Below, piece by piece: positions 26,673-36,556 of a stretch of 38,940 bases of DNA. The number at the start of each line of letters is the position of its first letter. Position 1 is the first letter of the stretch. Made by a program: the position numbers and the translations under genes. Source of the DNA: Acidobacteriota bacterium (lineage in GTDB: Bacteria; Acidobacteriota; Terriglobia; Terriglobales; Acidobacteriaceae); the NCBI GenBank assembly GCA_021791935.1, contig JAJYVR010000002.1, forward strand, positions 1 through 38,940. Reading direction: 5' to 3'. The notes beneath the pieces were generated by a model. That model saw nothing but the letters and a program-made list of their open reading frames with translations, did not search any database and was not told where the DNA came from.

Positions 26673-28706
26673 TCAGGTTGCGGCGGGATTCTGTGGGTGG
26701 GCGGCATCTTTGGGGGCGTCGAAGAGGAAGTCTTTGCTGCGGAGGTCGCGGATGGTGTCGCGGAGCTTGGCGGCCTTTTCGAATTCAAATCGCTGCGCTG
26801 CTTCGCGCATGGAAGTTTCCAGCTTGGCGATATAGGCGTCGAGATCTTCTTCGGCGTGGAAACTTTCCGGCATGGCTTCGACTTCTTCCGTCACGTCGGA
26901 ATATTCCGCCTTCAAAATGCCTGCGAGAGTCATATCGACGGGGCGAAGGATCGATGTGGGTGTGATGCCGTGCTTTTCGTTATAGGCGGTCTGGATGGCG
27001 CGGCGGCGATCGGTTTCTCCGATGGCCTGCTTCATGGAGTCGGTCATTTTGTCGGCGTAGAGAATGGCGCGGCCGTGGATGTGGCGGGCGGCGCGGCCGA
27101 TGGTCTGGATGAGCGAGCCGGATGAACGGAGAAAACCTTCTTTGTCGGCGTCGAGAATGGCGACGAGCGAAACCTCCGGCAGATCGAGGCCTTCGCGCAG
27201 CAGGTTGATGCCGATGAGCACATCGTATTCGCCTTTGCGCAGGTCGCGGAGCAGACGGACACGTTCCAGGGTTTCAATTTCAGAGTGCATGTAGCGGCAG
27301 CGCACGCCGACTTCTGTGTAGTAGCTGGCGAGGTCTTCCGCCATGCGTTTGGTGAGCGTGGTGACCAGGACGCGCTCGCCTTTCTTGGTGCGTTCGCGGA
27401 TTTCGGCGAGAAGATCGTCGATCTGGCCGCGCACCGGGCGAACTTCGACCTGCGGATCGACGAGGCCGGTGGGGCGAATGATTTGTTCGACGACGACCCC
27501 GCCGGATTGCGTCAGCTCATACGGGCCGGGAGTGGCGGAAACGTAGGTCACCTGATGGGTGCGGCTTTGAAATTCTTCAAACTTGAGGGGGCGATTGTCC
27601 ATGGCGGAGGGAAGGCGATAGCCATACTCGACCAGATTTTGCTTGCGGGAGCGGTCGCCATGCCACATGCCGTGGAGTTGCGGAACGGTGACGTGCGACT
27701 CGTCGATGAAGAGTAAATGGTCCTGCGGAAAATAATCGAGCAGGGTGGGCGGCGGCTCGCCGGGAAGGCGACCGGAAAAATGGCGTGAATAATTTTCAAT
27801 GCCATGGCAGTAGCCCATGGACTTGATCATTTCCAGATCGAAGCGGGTGCGTTGATGAATGCGCTGGGCCTCGACCATGCGGCCCTGACTTTCAATTTCT
27901 TTTTCCCAGACGGCAAGCTCGGCCAGAATGCCTTCGATGGCGGTCTTCTTGCGCTCCGGCTGCACCACGTAGTGGCTTTTGGGATAGATGGGCAGGCGAG
28001 AATATTTCTGCTTGACGGTGCCGAAGAGAGGATCGATTTGCGAGAGAGCTTCGATCTCGTCGCCGAACAACTCGATGCGATAGGCGCTCTCATCGTAGGT
28101 GGGGAAGACCTCAATGACGTCGCCGCGCACGCGGAAGGTGCCTCGGCGGAAGTCGACATCGTTGCGCTCGTAAAGAATTTCGACCAGGCGGCGGGTGATG
28201 TCTTCGCGACGAATTTTCTGACCGCGTTCCAGCAACATCAACATGCCGTAGTAGGCCTCGGGCGAGCCGAGGCCGTAGATGCAGCTTACCGAGGAGACGA
28301 TGATGACATCGCGACGTTCAAACAAGGAGCGAGTGGCGGACAGGCGCAACTGGTCGAGCTGCTCATTGATGGTGGCTTCCTTCTCAATGTAGAGATCGGC
28401 GGCTGGGATGTAGGCTTCCGGCTGGTAATAGTCGTAATAGGAGACGAAATATTCGACGGCGTTGTTGGGGAAGAACTGCTTGAACTCATGATAGAGCTGC
28501 GCGGCCAGGGTTTTGTTGTGGGCCAGGATCAGCGCGGGGCGATTCAGGTGCTCAATGACTTTGGCGACGGTGAAGGTCTTGCCGGAGCCGGTGACGCCGA
28601 GCAGCACCTGATGTTTTTCGCCGCCGACAATGCCGCGGACCAGCTCATCAATGGCGCGGGCCTGGTCGCCACGCGGCTGGTAGTCGCTGACAAGCTGAAA
28701 GTCCAT
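26673..28706 (-). CDS. uvrB: Excinuclease ABC subunit UvrB
   Basis: [59 protein letters not shown] domain C-terminus; 677 aa. Confidence 0.98.
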   Translation of the reverse strand: MDFQLVSDYQPRGDQARAIDELVRGIVGGEKHQVLLGVTGSGKTFTVAKVIEHLNRPALILAHNKTLAAQLYHEFKQFFPNNAVEYFVSYYDYYQPEAYIPAADLYIEKEATINEQLDQLRLSATRSLFERRDVIIVSSVSCIYGLGSPEAYYGMLMLLERGQKIRREDITRRLVEILYERNDVDFRRGTFRVRGDVIEVFPTYDESAYRIELFGDEIEALSQIDPLFGTVKQKYSRLPIYPKSHYVVQPERKKTAIEGILAELAVWEKEIESQGRMVEAQRIHQRTRFDLEMIKSMGYCHGIENYSRHFSGRLPGEPPPTLLDYFPQDHLLFIDESHVTVPQLHGMWHGDRSRKQNLVEYGYRLPSAMDNRPLKFEEFQSRTHQVTYVSATPGPYELTQSGGVVVEQIIRPTGLVDPQVEVRPVRGQIDDLLAEIRERTKKGERVLVTTLTKRMAEDLASYYTEVGVRCRYMHSEIETLERVRLLRDLRKGEYDVLIGINLLREGLDLPEVSLVAILDADKEGFLRSSGSLIQTIGRAARHIHGRAILYADKMTDSMKQAIGETDRRRAIQTAYNEKHGITPTSILRPVDMTLAGILKAEYSDVTEEVEAMPESFHAEEDLDAYIAKLETSMREAAQRFEFEKAAKLRDTIRDLRSKDFLFDAPKDAAHPQNPAAT

Positions 28707-28778
28707 ATATCTCTATTTTAGAGTAGAGAGACGGCGGCGGCTCCCGTCGGTCTACGGTCACGGCGCACTGACGACTGG

Positions 28779-31472
28779 CTACTCCTCACGAAGCACTTGG
28801 ATCGGATTGAGCCAGGCAGCGCGGAAGGCAGGCAGCAGAGACGCGAGCAACGCCACGGAAAGCAGAGTGAGCAAGGCGCCGACGGCAACGCTCATCTGGA
28901 TGGGTGAAGTGTCGTAGAGGAAGCGGCGCGTGAAGGTGGTCGTAATGGCAATCAGCAGGATGCCGGCGGCAGACCCGATGGCCGCCATCGAAAGCGCATC
29001 GCGCAGAACCAATCCAAGAATATGGGCGCGGGAAGCGCCGATGGCCAGACGCACGCCTATCTCCGAGCGCCGCTCTTGAACTCGGAGCGCGAGAACGCCG
29101 AAGAGGCCGACGCCGCTGAGGAGAAGCGCGATGCCGGCGAAGGCACTGCTAAGTTGAGCGATGAGCCGTTCGCTGCCGAGGGATTGGTCGACCTGATCCG
29201 AGAGCGGCAGAAAGACCATGTAGCCGGTGGAGGGCACGAAGCGAGCCAGCGCGCCGCGATAAGCACTGATGGCGTCGCCCGCGTTTCGACTGCGGATAAA
29301 GAAGACGAGGTTGTTTTGGTATCCGCCGGTTGCGACTGTGGACTGACTCGCAGGAAAATAGACCGTGGGCGGGGCGGGATCGCGCAGCGAGGAGTAGCGC
29401 GCATTTTCCACCATGCCCACGACGCGGCAGTCGGCCGTGAACTTGCTCATGCCGTTGACTCCGCTATTATCCGCGATGAGCGAATTGTCGAGCGGCTGCC
29501 CGCCAGGGAAAAGAAGCTGGGCGGCTGCCTGATTGACGATGCAGGTGGAGCGGTCGCGGTCCTGTTGGGTGAACTCCCGGCCAAACAGGACACGCGTGCC
29601 GATGGTAGCGAAGTAGCCGTCACTCACGTCGTTAAATGCGATGGAATGGATCTGTGGGTGGGCGACGCTGTGCGCGTTGACCTTTGGAGCAAAGCCGGTG
29701 AGCGGTGTCACCCAGGTATAGGCTGCGGACTGGACGCCGGGACTGGCCCGCAGAGAATCCGTCATGGAACGGTACAGTTCCATGATCTCCGCCGGGCTCT
29801 TTTTGAGCGCCTGGAACTGTGCGGTCACCTCCATGACATGGGCAGGATTGAAACCGGCATGATTGCTGCGTAGGCGCACCAGCGTATGCGTGAAGAGCCC
29901 AGCTGTAAAGACAAGCGCCAATGCGAGCGAAAATTGCGCCGGGATGAAAAGGCGGCGGCGCAGCAGGTCGCGGCGTGCGTTCGTCCCTTTGTTTTTCAGT
30001 ACTGTATTTGGCGGGACGCGCCCCGCAAGCCAGGCCGGAACGAGCCCGAACAGCAGCGTGGTCAGCAGCGCAAGCGCCGCGGTGAACAGGAGAATGTGCG
30101 CGTCCGGCTGGATCTGAGTCGGCTCCCCGGAACCCGCCGGCGTGAAGAAGCTGGAGATCGTCCTTACACTCGACCACGCGAGGCCCGCAGCGAAGATCGA
30201 ACCGAGAAGGGCGAGCATGAGCGACTCGACGAGACATTGTTGGAGAATGCGCCAGCGGCCCGCGCCGAGCGCGGAGCGAACCGCAAACTCGTGCTCGCGT
30301 GCCTGCAACCTGGCCGTTTGCAGACCGGCGAGGTTCACGCAGCACAGCAGCAACACGGCGAGGACAATGCCCTGAATCAGCAGCAAAGGCTTGCTGTATT
30401 CCTCGGCAATTTCCGAGAAGCCGCGACTGGCCGATTCGGCTGACAGATAAGCATCGCGGAAAGCCGGAATGTTGCGCCAGCGCGGCGGTAGAAACGTACG
30501 CATGGCCGGGCTCATGGCCTTCAGTTGCGCGTTGAGCGACGCAAGCGTGGTCCCGGGCGCAAGGCGCGCGATCACGAGGACAGTGAAGTTTTCCGGATGG
30601 AGGAACGGGTCTTGCTCCGGTGTGGCAGCCAAAGCGGAGTGAAAGTGAAGAGGGAGAAATAATTTTTGCGGTTCGCCGACGAACAGGCCATGAAAGTTCC
30701 GCGGCAACACGCCGACAATGACTGCGGGTTGTCCAGCGATACGCAGATGCTTGCCAATCACGTCAGGATCGCCGTGAAAATTGGAGAGCCAGAATCCATA
30801 GTCGAGCACGACCGGCCAGCCGCCTTCGGGGCCTCCGCGCACATCGTCGCTGGGGGTCAGCAGACGGCCGAGATAGGGCCGGATCCCGAGCATGGTGAGC
30901 GCATTGCCTGTGACCATGTTGCCGCCGATGGAACGTAGCGTATTCTGTTCATCCGGCACCGTGAGCATGCTGCCGCTCCAGCCTGCTAGGTCGGTGACGC
31001 CGTGCAATTGCCCCTTGAGTTCTGTCATGACCGGCCAGGACTGTTGGGCGATGAAATCGGGTATCTTGGGGCTGCGGTAGCCGAGGCTCACCAGTTCAGC
31101 AGGTTTCTGAATGGGCAGCGAGCGCAACATGGCGTCGTCAATGACGGTGAAAATCGCGGCGTTCGCACCAATGCCGATGGCCAACGTGAGAACTGCTGTA
31201 AGGGTGTAACCCGGAAACTTGCGCAACTGGTGGAGAGCGAAGCGCAGATCAGCCCATAGGGATTCGAGCCAATGAAACTGCCAGATTTCAACACTGCGCT
31301 CCCGGGCAAGCGCGGCATTGCCGAAAGCGCGCCGGGCCTGGTACTGAGCTTCTTCCGGCTGCACGCCTTGAGACACCAGAAGCGCGGCGCGTTGCGAGAT
31401 ATGGCTTTCGATCTCTTCCTGCAGTTCGGAGTGGAGACGTTTGCGAGAGAAAATTCCTGGAAGCCACGACAT
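28779..31472 (-). CDS. Orphan MacB/FtsX-like ABC transporter permease (acidobacterial duplicated permease type)
   Basis: N-terminal LHSELQEEIESHISQRAALLVSQGVQPEEAQYQARRAFGN, DLRFALHQLRKFPGYTLTAVLTLAIGIGANAAIFTVIDDAMLRSLP; duplicated permease halves. Confidence 0.93.
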   Translation of the reverse strand: MSWLPGIFSRKRLHSELQEEIESHISQRAALLVSQGVQPEEAQYQARRAFGNAALARERSVEIWQFHWLESLWADLRFALHQLRKFPGYTLTAVLTLAIGIGANAAIFTVIDDAMLRSLPIQKPAELVSLGYRSPKIPDFIAQQSWPVMTELKGQLHGVTDLAGWSGSMLTVPDEQNTLRSIGGNMVTGNALTMLGIRPYLGRLLTPSDDVRGGPEGGWPVVLDYGFWLSNFHGDPDVIGKHLRIAGQPAVIVGVLPRNFHGLFVGEPQKLFLPLHFHSALAATPEQDPFLHPENFTVLVIARLAPGTTLASLNAQLKAMSPAMRTFLPPRWRNIPAFRDAYLSAESASRGFSEIAEEYSKPLLLIQGIVLAVLLLCCVNLAGLQTARLQAREHEFAVRSALGAGRWRILQQCLVESLMLALLGSIFAAGLAWSSVRTISSFFTPAGSGEPTQIQPDAHILLFTAALALLTTLLFGLVPAWLAGRVPPNTVLKNKGTNARRDLLRRRLFIPAQFSLALALVFTAGLFTHTLVRLRSNHAGFNPAHVMEVTAQFQALKKSPAEIMELYRSMTDSLRASPGVQSAAYTWVTPLTGFAPKVNAHSVAHPQIHSIAFNDVSDGYFATIGTRVLFGREFTQQDRDRSTCIVNQAAAQLLFPGGQPLDNSLIADNSGVNGMSKFTADCRVVGMVENARYSSLRDPAPPTVYFPASQSTVATGGYQNNLVFFIRSRNAGDAISAYRGALARFVPSTGYMVFLPLSDQVDQSLGSERLIAQLSSAFAGIALLLSGVGLFGVLALRVQERRSEIGVRLAIGASRAHILGLVLRDALSMAAIGSAAGILLIAITTTFTRRFLYDTSPIQMSVAVGALLTLLSVALLASLLPAFRAAWLNPIQVLREE

Positions 31473-31491
31473 GATAGCTCTCCTCCTATGG

Positions 31492-31845
31492 CTACGACTG
31501 GCGGCCGGGAAGTGGTGAGAGAACCAGTTGAATGCCCAGCATCATGCTATCGAGGCGGGCGGTTTCTTTTGCGAGATGGCGGCTTCCTTTGCGGGTCAAG
31601 GAGTAGGTGCGGACGCGCCGATTGGTCGCCGACATTTCCCACCGGGCCTGAACGAAGCCGGCCTTGAGCAGACGCTGCAGCGCAGGATACAGGGAGCCTT
31701 CTTCTTCCACTTGGAGCAGGTTCTGTGACCGCTGCCGAATTCGCGTTGCCAGGGCGTAGCCGTGCAGCGGCTCGAGGACGAGCGTGTGCAGAACCATCAG
31801 CTCCAGAGCGCCGGGAAACAGATCGCGTTTGCTGTCCTGTTTCAT
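31492..31845 (-). CDS. PadR family transcriptional regulator
   Basis: LFPGALELMVLHTLVLEPLHGYALATRIRQ; EGSLYPALQRLLKAGFVQARWEMS. Confidence 0.92.
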   Translation of the reverse strand: MKQDSKRDLFPGALELMVLHTLVLEPLHGYALATRIRQRSQNLLQVEEEGSLYPALQRLLKAGFVQARWEMSATNRRVRTYSLTRKGSRHLAKETARLDSMMLGIQLVLSPLPGRQS

Positions 31846-31932
31846 CCATCCCCTTCCGATGCATCAAGTAAACGGGGATATCAGGCAGCGTGTCAAGATT
31901 CCCTGCTTCATCTGCGCCTGTGAAGACGGGTG

Positions 31933-34900
31933 TTATGGGTGGGCGGAGGTTGCCGGCGTGGCGGCGGCGATAAGCCGCACGGTGACAATTTCATGGGGGT
32001 GAACGGTGAACTGAAATTGGCGCGGGCCAGCCAGCGAAAGCTGCGATCGATCTCGTTCAACGGAGTCGGTCCGCCATGCCTGTTGCAGCGGCAATAACGG
32101 CGTTTCAATACTGACGGTGCGCGTGGTCCCGCCTATATCGAGGAATCGCAGGATGGTGCCGCGGCCGTCTTCGGCGGGTTTCCACGCGGTCAAGACAAGG
32201 CTGGGATCGTTGACGTGGAGGAAGCTGGCCTGCCTGCCGTCGAGCGGACCCGGCGTGTTGAGGGCTTTGTCCTGGGATGTGATTTCGTCTTTTTCAAGCG
32301 GCGTCATTTCCTCCCATCCGAGGCGACTGAGTTGGGTCTCATCGGTGGCAGGGGCACTGGCGATGACGTAGCGAAAGCGGAAATGTCCGCCCTGGCCGGC
32401 ACGATAATTCGTGTCCCAGTAGTTGTTCATGACGTAGGAGAAGACGGTTCCCGGGCGCGTGCCGAAGGCGATGGGCCATTGGCCGCGATCGATATCGCCG
32501 AGCGTGACCAGGGACGCATCGAGCGGCATGACGGTGGCGGAGAGGCCGTTTTGTTGCACGGAAACCCAGTGCTGCACGGAAAACCATTCATGGCCGGCGC
32601 CGGGATACATGTCCCTGGAGGGATCGACGACCCCATTCTGAATTTCATATTGAAATTGCGGATGGTCCATGGCGAACGGGAAGGCAAAGTAGACGCCTTC
32701 TTTGGTGTCGACTTCTTGTTTTGTCAGGTCCTCGATGAATTCAATTTTCTTCTGACGGTTGAAGAGTCGAACCTCCGTCGAAATTTCTGGAGTGTTGGTG
32801 TCGGCGCTCTGCATGCGAGCGACCGAGCCGTACGGCGTGCGCGTGACCGAGATGAGACGGCCATTTTGCGCGGCATGAACGTCGAGGGCCGGCTTGGGAT
32901 AGACGTGGCTGTATTGCAGCAGCGTGTTGGGCGCCTTGTCGCCGCCGGTGACGTAGAGATATTGGCCGAAGCGATAGGGGCTTTGCTGGTTGACAAGTTC
33001 ACGCTGCAATTGCTTGTCGAAGATGCTGCGGACCGCGCCGGTGGCGGGGTCCAGGGTGACACGGTAATAGGGACTGTCGAGGGTGGTGGACTGGGTGGTT
33101 ACGGGGGGTTCGAGCGTCTTTTTGGCATCGCGCAGGCGGTAGACCTTGTAGCCGACAGCGGGCACATCCTGGGCAACGAAGCGGACGTGGTGAAAATTGT
33201 TGTCGCCGCTGAGAACTTCGACAGGAACGACCTGGTCCGTGGAGGTGTCGACGAGTTCCTGAGCATTGTTCAGGTCGAGCGAGACAAGTCCATTGCGGGT
33301 CCAGTTGAGCGTGTTGAAGACGATGATGCTGCCGGTGCCTGTGGAGATGGAATTGGCGATGGAAGCCATGCTGTTGCGGGCGATAAAGTCGGCCAGGGCA
33401 GCGGCCTTGACTGGGTAGAGCTCTTTCAACGCAAGCTGGTCGACAGCTTCTTTGCTGGTGGGATCGGACACGCTGTTGTAGGAATCCCAGGTGTGCTCGT
33501 CGGTCAGGATCATGTTGGTCCACATGCGATGCAGACTCGATGTGTCGGCTGCGTAGTTTGGATTGACCAGCGATGTGAGGGTGGCCAGTTTTTCGGCAGA
33601 CGGGCCGCGTGCTTCATTGTGACGCTCCAGCGCAGCGGAGTAGGCGTCGGCGGCGATGCCATCTTCCCAGTACGGGCCGCCGTCTCCGCTGATGGTGGGA
33701 ATGTTGTTGCCAAATTGTTGCGCTATATTTTTCAGGGCGTCGTGAAACCCGGAATACTGAATGTGCGGATAAGCGTAGACGCCGTTCCACTGCTGCGCCA
33801 GGTCGGCCTGCTGCGGGAATAAATCTGTGTTCTCAACCTGAGTGCCGAAGAGAATGGCGGCGTCGGCGTGATAGCTGGGGTGCCGATACATCTGCAGGAA
33901 CAGCGGCAGGGTGTCGTGGCCGGTGGAAAGCGACGGAGGCAGGCCGAACATAAACTGCATTTGCATGTAGTGGCGGGAATACCAGAGGAGAACTTTCTGG
34001 CCGTCGGGGCCCTGCCACCAGAAGGGCGAATCTTCATTGAGGTGGCCTTGCAACAGCACCGGCGCACGATAGTTGTTGCTGCCGGAGAAAAGCTCATGGA
34101 TGCCCGCCGAGGCGAGGATGGAAGCGTAGGACCAGCTAAACGAGGGAACGTCGGTGATGTTGGCGTAGTTGAAGGGCGTGCCGTGCTTGCGGCTGAAGTC
34201 GGCGCTGGCATAGAGCGAGCGGACCAGGGTTTCCGCGGTGGGAAAGCCGGTGAGCAGGTTGGCATATTGCGCGGGCAGGTAGAGTTGCTGCTTTTCGAGG
34301 GCGGCGATGGCGCGTTGCTGCTCGGCAGGCGCGCGCGTCTGGAAGTACTGTTGCAGCGGCCAGTATCCATCGAGGCTGAAGCGGAAATCGGGATGTTGCG
34401 CGATGAGCTGCATCGCTTCATCGATGACGCGGCTGTGAATGGCGGCCACTTTTCCCTGGTAATCGGAGTAGCCGACATCGAGATGAATGTGGGGGACGAG
34501 GAAGAGCGTCCACTTCTTTTGCGGGTCGATGAAGGCTTTGTCATGCTGCGCGTGGCCGTCGTTGTTCCATAAGACCTCGGCGGCAGTATGCGCGGGAAAT
34601 TCAGGAACCAAGAAGGAAAGTTTCTCCTCGCCGAAGTCCTGTCCCACTTGAAGAGACTGATGGTAGTGTTTGCCGGCGAGGATAAGCTCGGCGGCGGCGC
34701 CAGACTGTATGGGTCGCGGATCGCGCAGAATCACATCGACGGATTCTTCCAGACGACCGGACTGCTGCCGATAAAAAATGGTCGGCAGAATCTGGGCGGA
34801 GGCGCGGTTGGCGGCGGATGATTGCGGGTTGCGGTCAAGCTCAATGGCGTCGTAGGTAAAGCTTGCATCCGCAGGCAGCGCGGCATTGGGGAGGGACGCG

Positions 34901-35478
34901 GGAACTTTTTCAACCGCCTGCAAGGTAATGGTATTCGCGCCGCGATGCAGATACGCGCCGGGAAAATCGAACTCGACGTCGGCGTGGGAATACGCGGCAT
35001 AGAACGCGTTACCCTGGTCGCCGTTTTCAGTGTCGAGTTTGGGCTGCAGATAGAAGGTCCCGGACTTGCCGTTGATGACAACGCGGAGCGCGGGCACGCT
35101 GGAGCTTTCAATCAGCAGGGCGACGTGAAATCGATACGAAGGCGCAGGCGTGTTGGTCAGAGAAAAGTGGATGGTCCACGGGGCGGCCTGGGGCGATACG
35201 GCTGGGACGGCGGGCTGGGACGCGGTTCTTTGAGCGGGAGTAGGAGCGGGCTCGACGCGCTGGGTGGCATACCAATCCTTGGAGGCGGTACTGGTTCCAA
35301 CAATGAAGTTGACCGGCTGCTGCGGAGCGCCTCCTGCGAGGTCGACCGAGGAGCGGTTGAATTCTCCAATGGTAAACACGGCCTTGGGCGATGCGGTCTG
35401 CGCGTGGGATGGAATGGCGAAAAAGAGCGGCAAAATGCAAAGGATGGGTCCCAGGGGCCATGCTGTTTTCATTTTCAT
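31933..35478 (-). CDS. Large secreted glycosidase: PL4-type C-terminal-like domain fused to a GH38-like alpha-mannosidase
   Basis: FTIGEFNRSSVDLAGG...HRGANTITLQAV (rhamnogalacturonan-lyase domain III-like) then LFLVPHIHLDVGYSDYQGKVAAIHSRVIDEAMQLIAQHPDFRFSLDGYWPLQQY (GH38-like N-terminus). Confidence 0.8.
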   Translation of the reverse strand: MKMKTAWPLGPILCILPLFFAIPSHAQTASPKAVFTIGEFNRSSVDLAGGAPQQPVNFIVGTSTASKDWYATQRVEPAPTPAQRTASQPAVPAVSPQAAPWTIHFSLTNTPAPSYRFHVALLIESSSVPALRVVINGKSGTFYLQPKLDTENGDQGNAFYAAYSHADVEFDFPGAYLHRGANTITLQAVEKVPASLPNAALPADASFTYDAIELDRNPQSSAANRASAQILPTIFYRQQSGRLEESVDVILRDPRPIQSGAAAELILAGKHYHQSLQVGQDFGEEKLSFLVPEFPAHTAAEVLWNNDGHAQHDKAFIDPQKKWTLFLVPHIHLDVGYSDYQGKVAAIHSRVIDEAMQLIAQHPDFRFSLDGYWPLQQYFQTRAPAEQQRAIAALEKQQLYLPAQYANLLTGFPTAETLVRSLYASADFSRKHGTPFNYANITDVPSFSWSYASILASAGIHELFSGSNNYRAPVLLQGHLNEDSPFWWQGPDGQKVLLWYSRHYMQMQFMFGLPPSLSTGHDTLPLFLQMYRHPSYHADAAILFGTQVENTDLFPQQADLAQQWNGVYAYPHIQYSGFHDALKNIAQQFGNNIPTISGDGGPYWEDGIAADAYSAALERHNEARGPSAEKLATLTSLVNPNYAADTSSLHRMWTNMILTDEHTWDSYNSVSDPTSKEAVDQLALKELYPVKAAALADFIARNSMASIANSISTGTGSIIVFNTLNWTRNGLVSLDLNNAQELVDTSTDQVVPVEVLSGDNNFHHVRFVAQDVPAVGYKVYRLRDAKKTLEPPVTTQSTTLDSPYYRVTLDPATGAVRSIFDKQLQRELVNQQSPYRFGQYLYVTGGDKAPNTLLQYSHVYPKPALDVHAAQNGRLISVTRTPYGSVARMQSADTNTPEISTEVRLFNRQKKIEFIEDLTKQEVDTKEGVYFAFPFAMDHPQFQYEIQNGVVDPSRDMYPGAGHEWFSVQHWVSVQQNGLSATVMPLDASLVTLGDIDRGQWPIAFGTRPGTVFSYVMNNYWDTNYRAGQGGHFRFRYVIASAPATDETQLSRLGWEEMTPLEKDEITSQDKALNTPGPLDGRQASFLHVNDPSLVLTAWKPAEDGRGTILRFLDIGGTTRTVSIETPLLPLQQAWRTDSVERDRSQLSLAGPRQFQFTVHPHEIVTVRLIAAATPATSAHP

Positions 35479-35644
35479 CGTCGACTCCAAAGGTTCAATT
35501 GCAGTTGCACATGCGCGTGCCCGGCAATGACGGAGGAACTTGCCTGCGAGGGCACGGAAGGGTTGTCGATCCGGGTGGGCGCAAAGCCAGGGAATGGAGC
35601 GCCTGGGCCTGCGCCGAACTAAATTTCACAAACGATAGCAAAAC

Positions 35645-35746
35645 CAGAATTATTGTAATAGACGGAGAAGAAGCAGGTCCCTCGACTGCGGTCGCCACGG
35701 CGACCTTCGATCGGGATGACACCTCTTTTTACTTGCAGCAATTCTG
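35645..35746. repeat. MITE/REP-like palindromic intergenic repeat, copy 2
   Basis: CAGAATTATTGTAATA...GCAGGTCCCTCGACTGCGGTCGCCACGGCGACCTTCGATCGGGATGACACCTCTTTTTACTTGCAGCAATTCTG; imperfect terminal inverted repeats. Confidence 0.75.
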
Positions 35747-35983
35747 CGTTCGTTCTGATATGGAGTGACCCTGTCAATTCCTGCGAAATTGTGGGGTTGT
35801 TTTTGTCGTTGTTGTTGCTTTTGCCGTGGTTCGAGGACAGGGCGAGCAGCAGTCGGGGCAGATTTTGGCGACGATGGATCAATCTGATATTCGCGGGTCG
35901 AAACCGCACAATCATGATCCGTCGGGAGCTGCCTCCGACTAAGGCCGCGAGTCCGGCTGGGCCTGTCGCACCTATATCCGGCG

Positions 35984-36403
35984 TTGAATGTCTGTGGTTT
36001 TCCTCAAAATGCCATCAGGGCCTCGCATGGTTTCATCGCCACATCGATTGAACCTGGCAGCACGGTGCGCAGCGACGGATTTGCAGCCTGTCTGGGGCTG
36101 GATGGCTATGTGCACCAACGCCACGTTCAAGCCGAACAGCCAGAGGCGGAACACGTATTGCCGCGTGTCCACCTTGTGATGGGGTTGCTGAAGCGCTGGA
36201 TGTTGGGAACGCCCCAAGGCGCCATTGGCCATGCGTGCCTGGACGACTATCTGAACGAGTTCACCTTCCGCTTCAACCGCCGCACATCGGCTTCACGCGG
36301 CAAGCTGTTCTATCGATTGGCACAACAAGCCGTCCAGATGGGGCCAATTCCGTTTGCAAAACTTGTCGAACCACAACCGGTTGCGGCCGGTGCCGTCAAA
36401 TAG
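35984..36403 (+). pseudogene. IS1595-family (ISXO2-like) transposase remnant, C-terminal part
   Basis: HGFIATSIEPGSTVRSDG...LLKRWMLGTPQGAIGHACLDDYLNEFTFRFNRRTSASRGKLFYRLAQQAV; N-terminal half absent upstream. Confidence 0.82.
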
Positions 36404-36556
36404 ATAGTGAGCACGGTTAAAATGCCTTGATGCCTTAGCTGGATGAAGCCGTGTGGCTTTCCTGACTGATCCATTGAAAAAGAGCGGAGCATGCAGTGCA
36501 ACCATGTCCGATTGGAGCGCAGGTTGTATCATCATCACGAGAGGGGAATCAAACGA

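Noticed and set aside
28779-31845. Orphan ABC permease plus PadR regulator as a novel system
   Set aside because: This pairing is a recurrent arrangement in Acidobacteriota and needs no special explanation here.
32215-33822. 535-aa plus-strand ORF opposite the GH38-like gene
   Set aside because: Lies wholly antisense to a well-supported glycosidase; Gly/Val/Asp-rich with no recognisable motifs, typical of GC-rich shadow ORFs.
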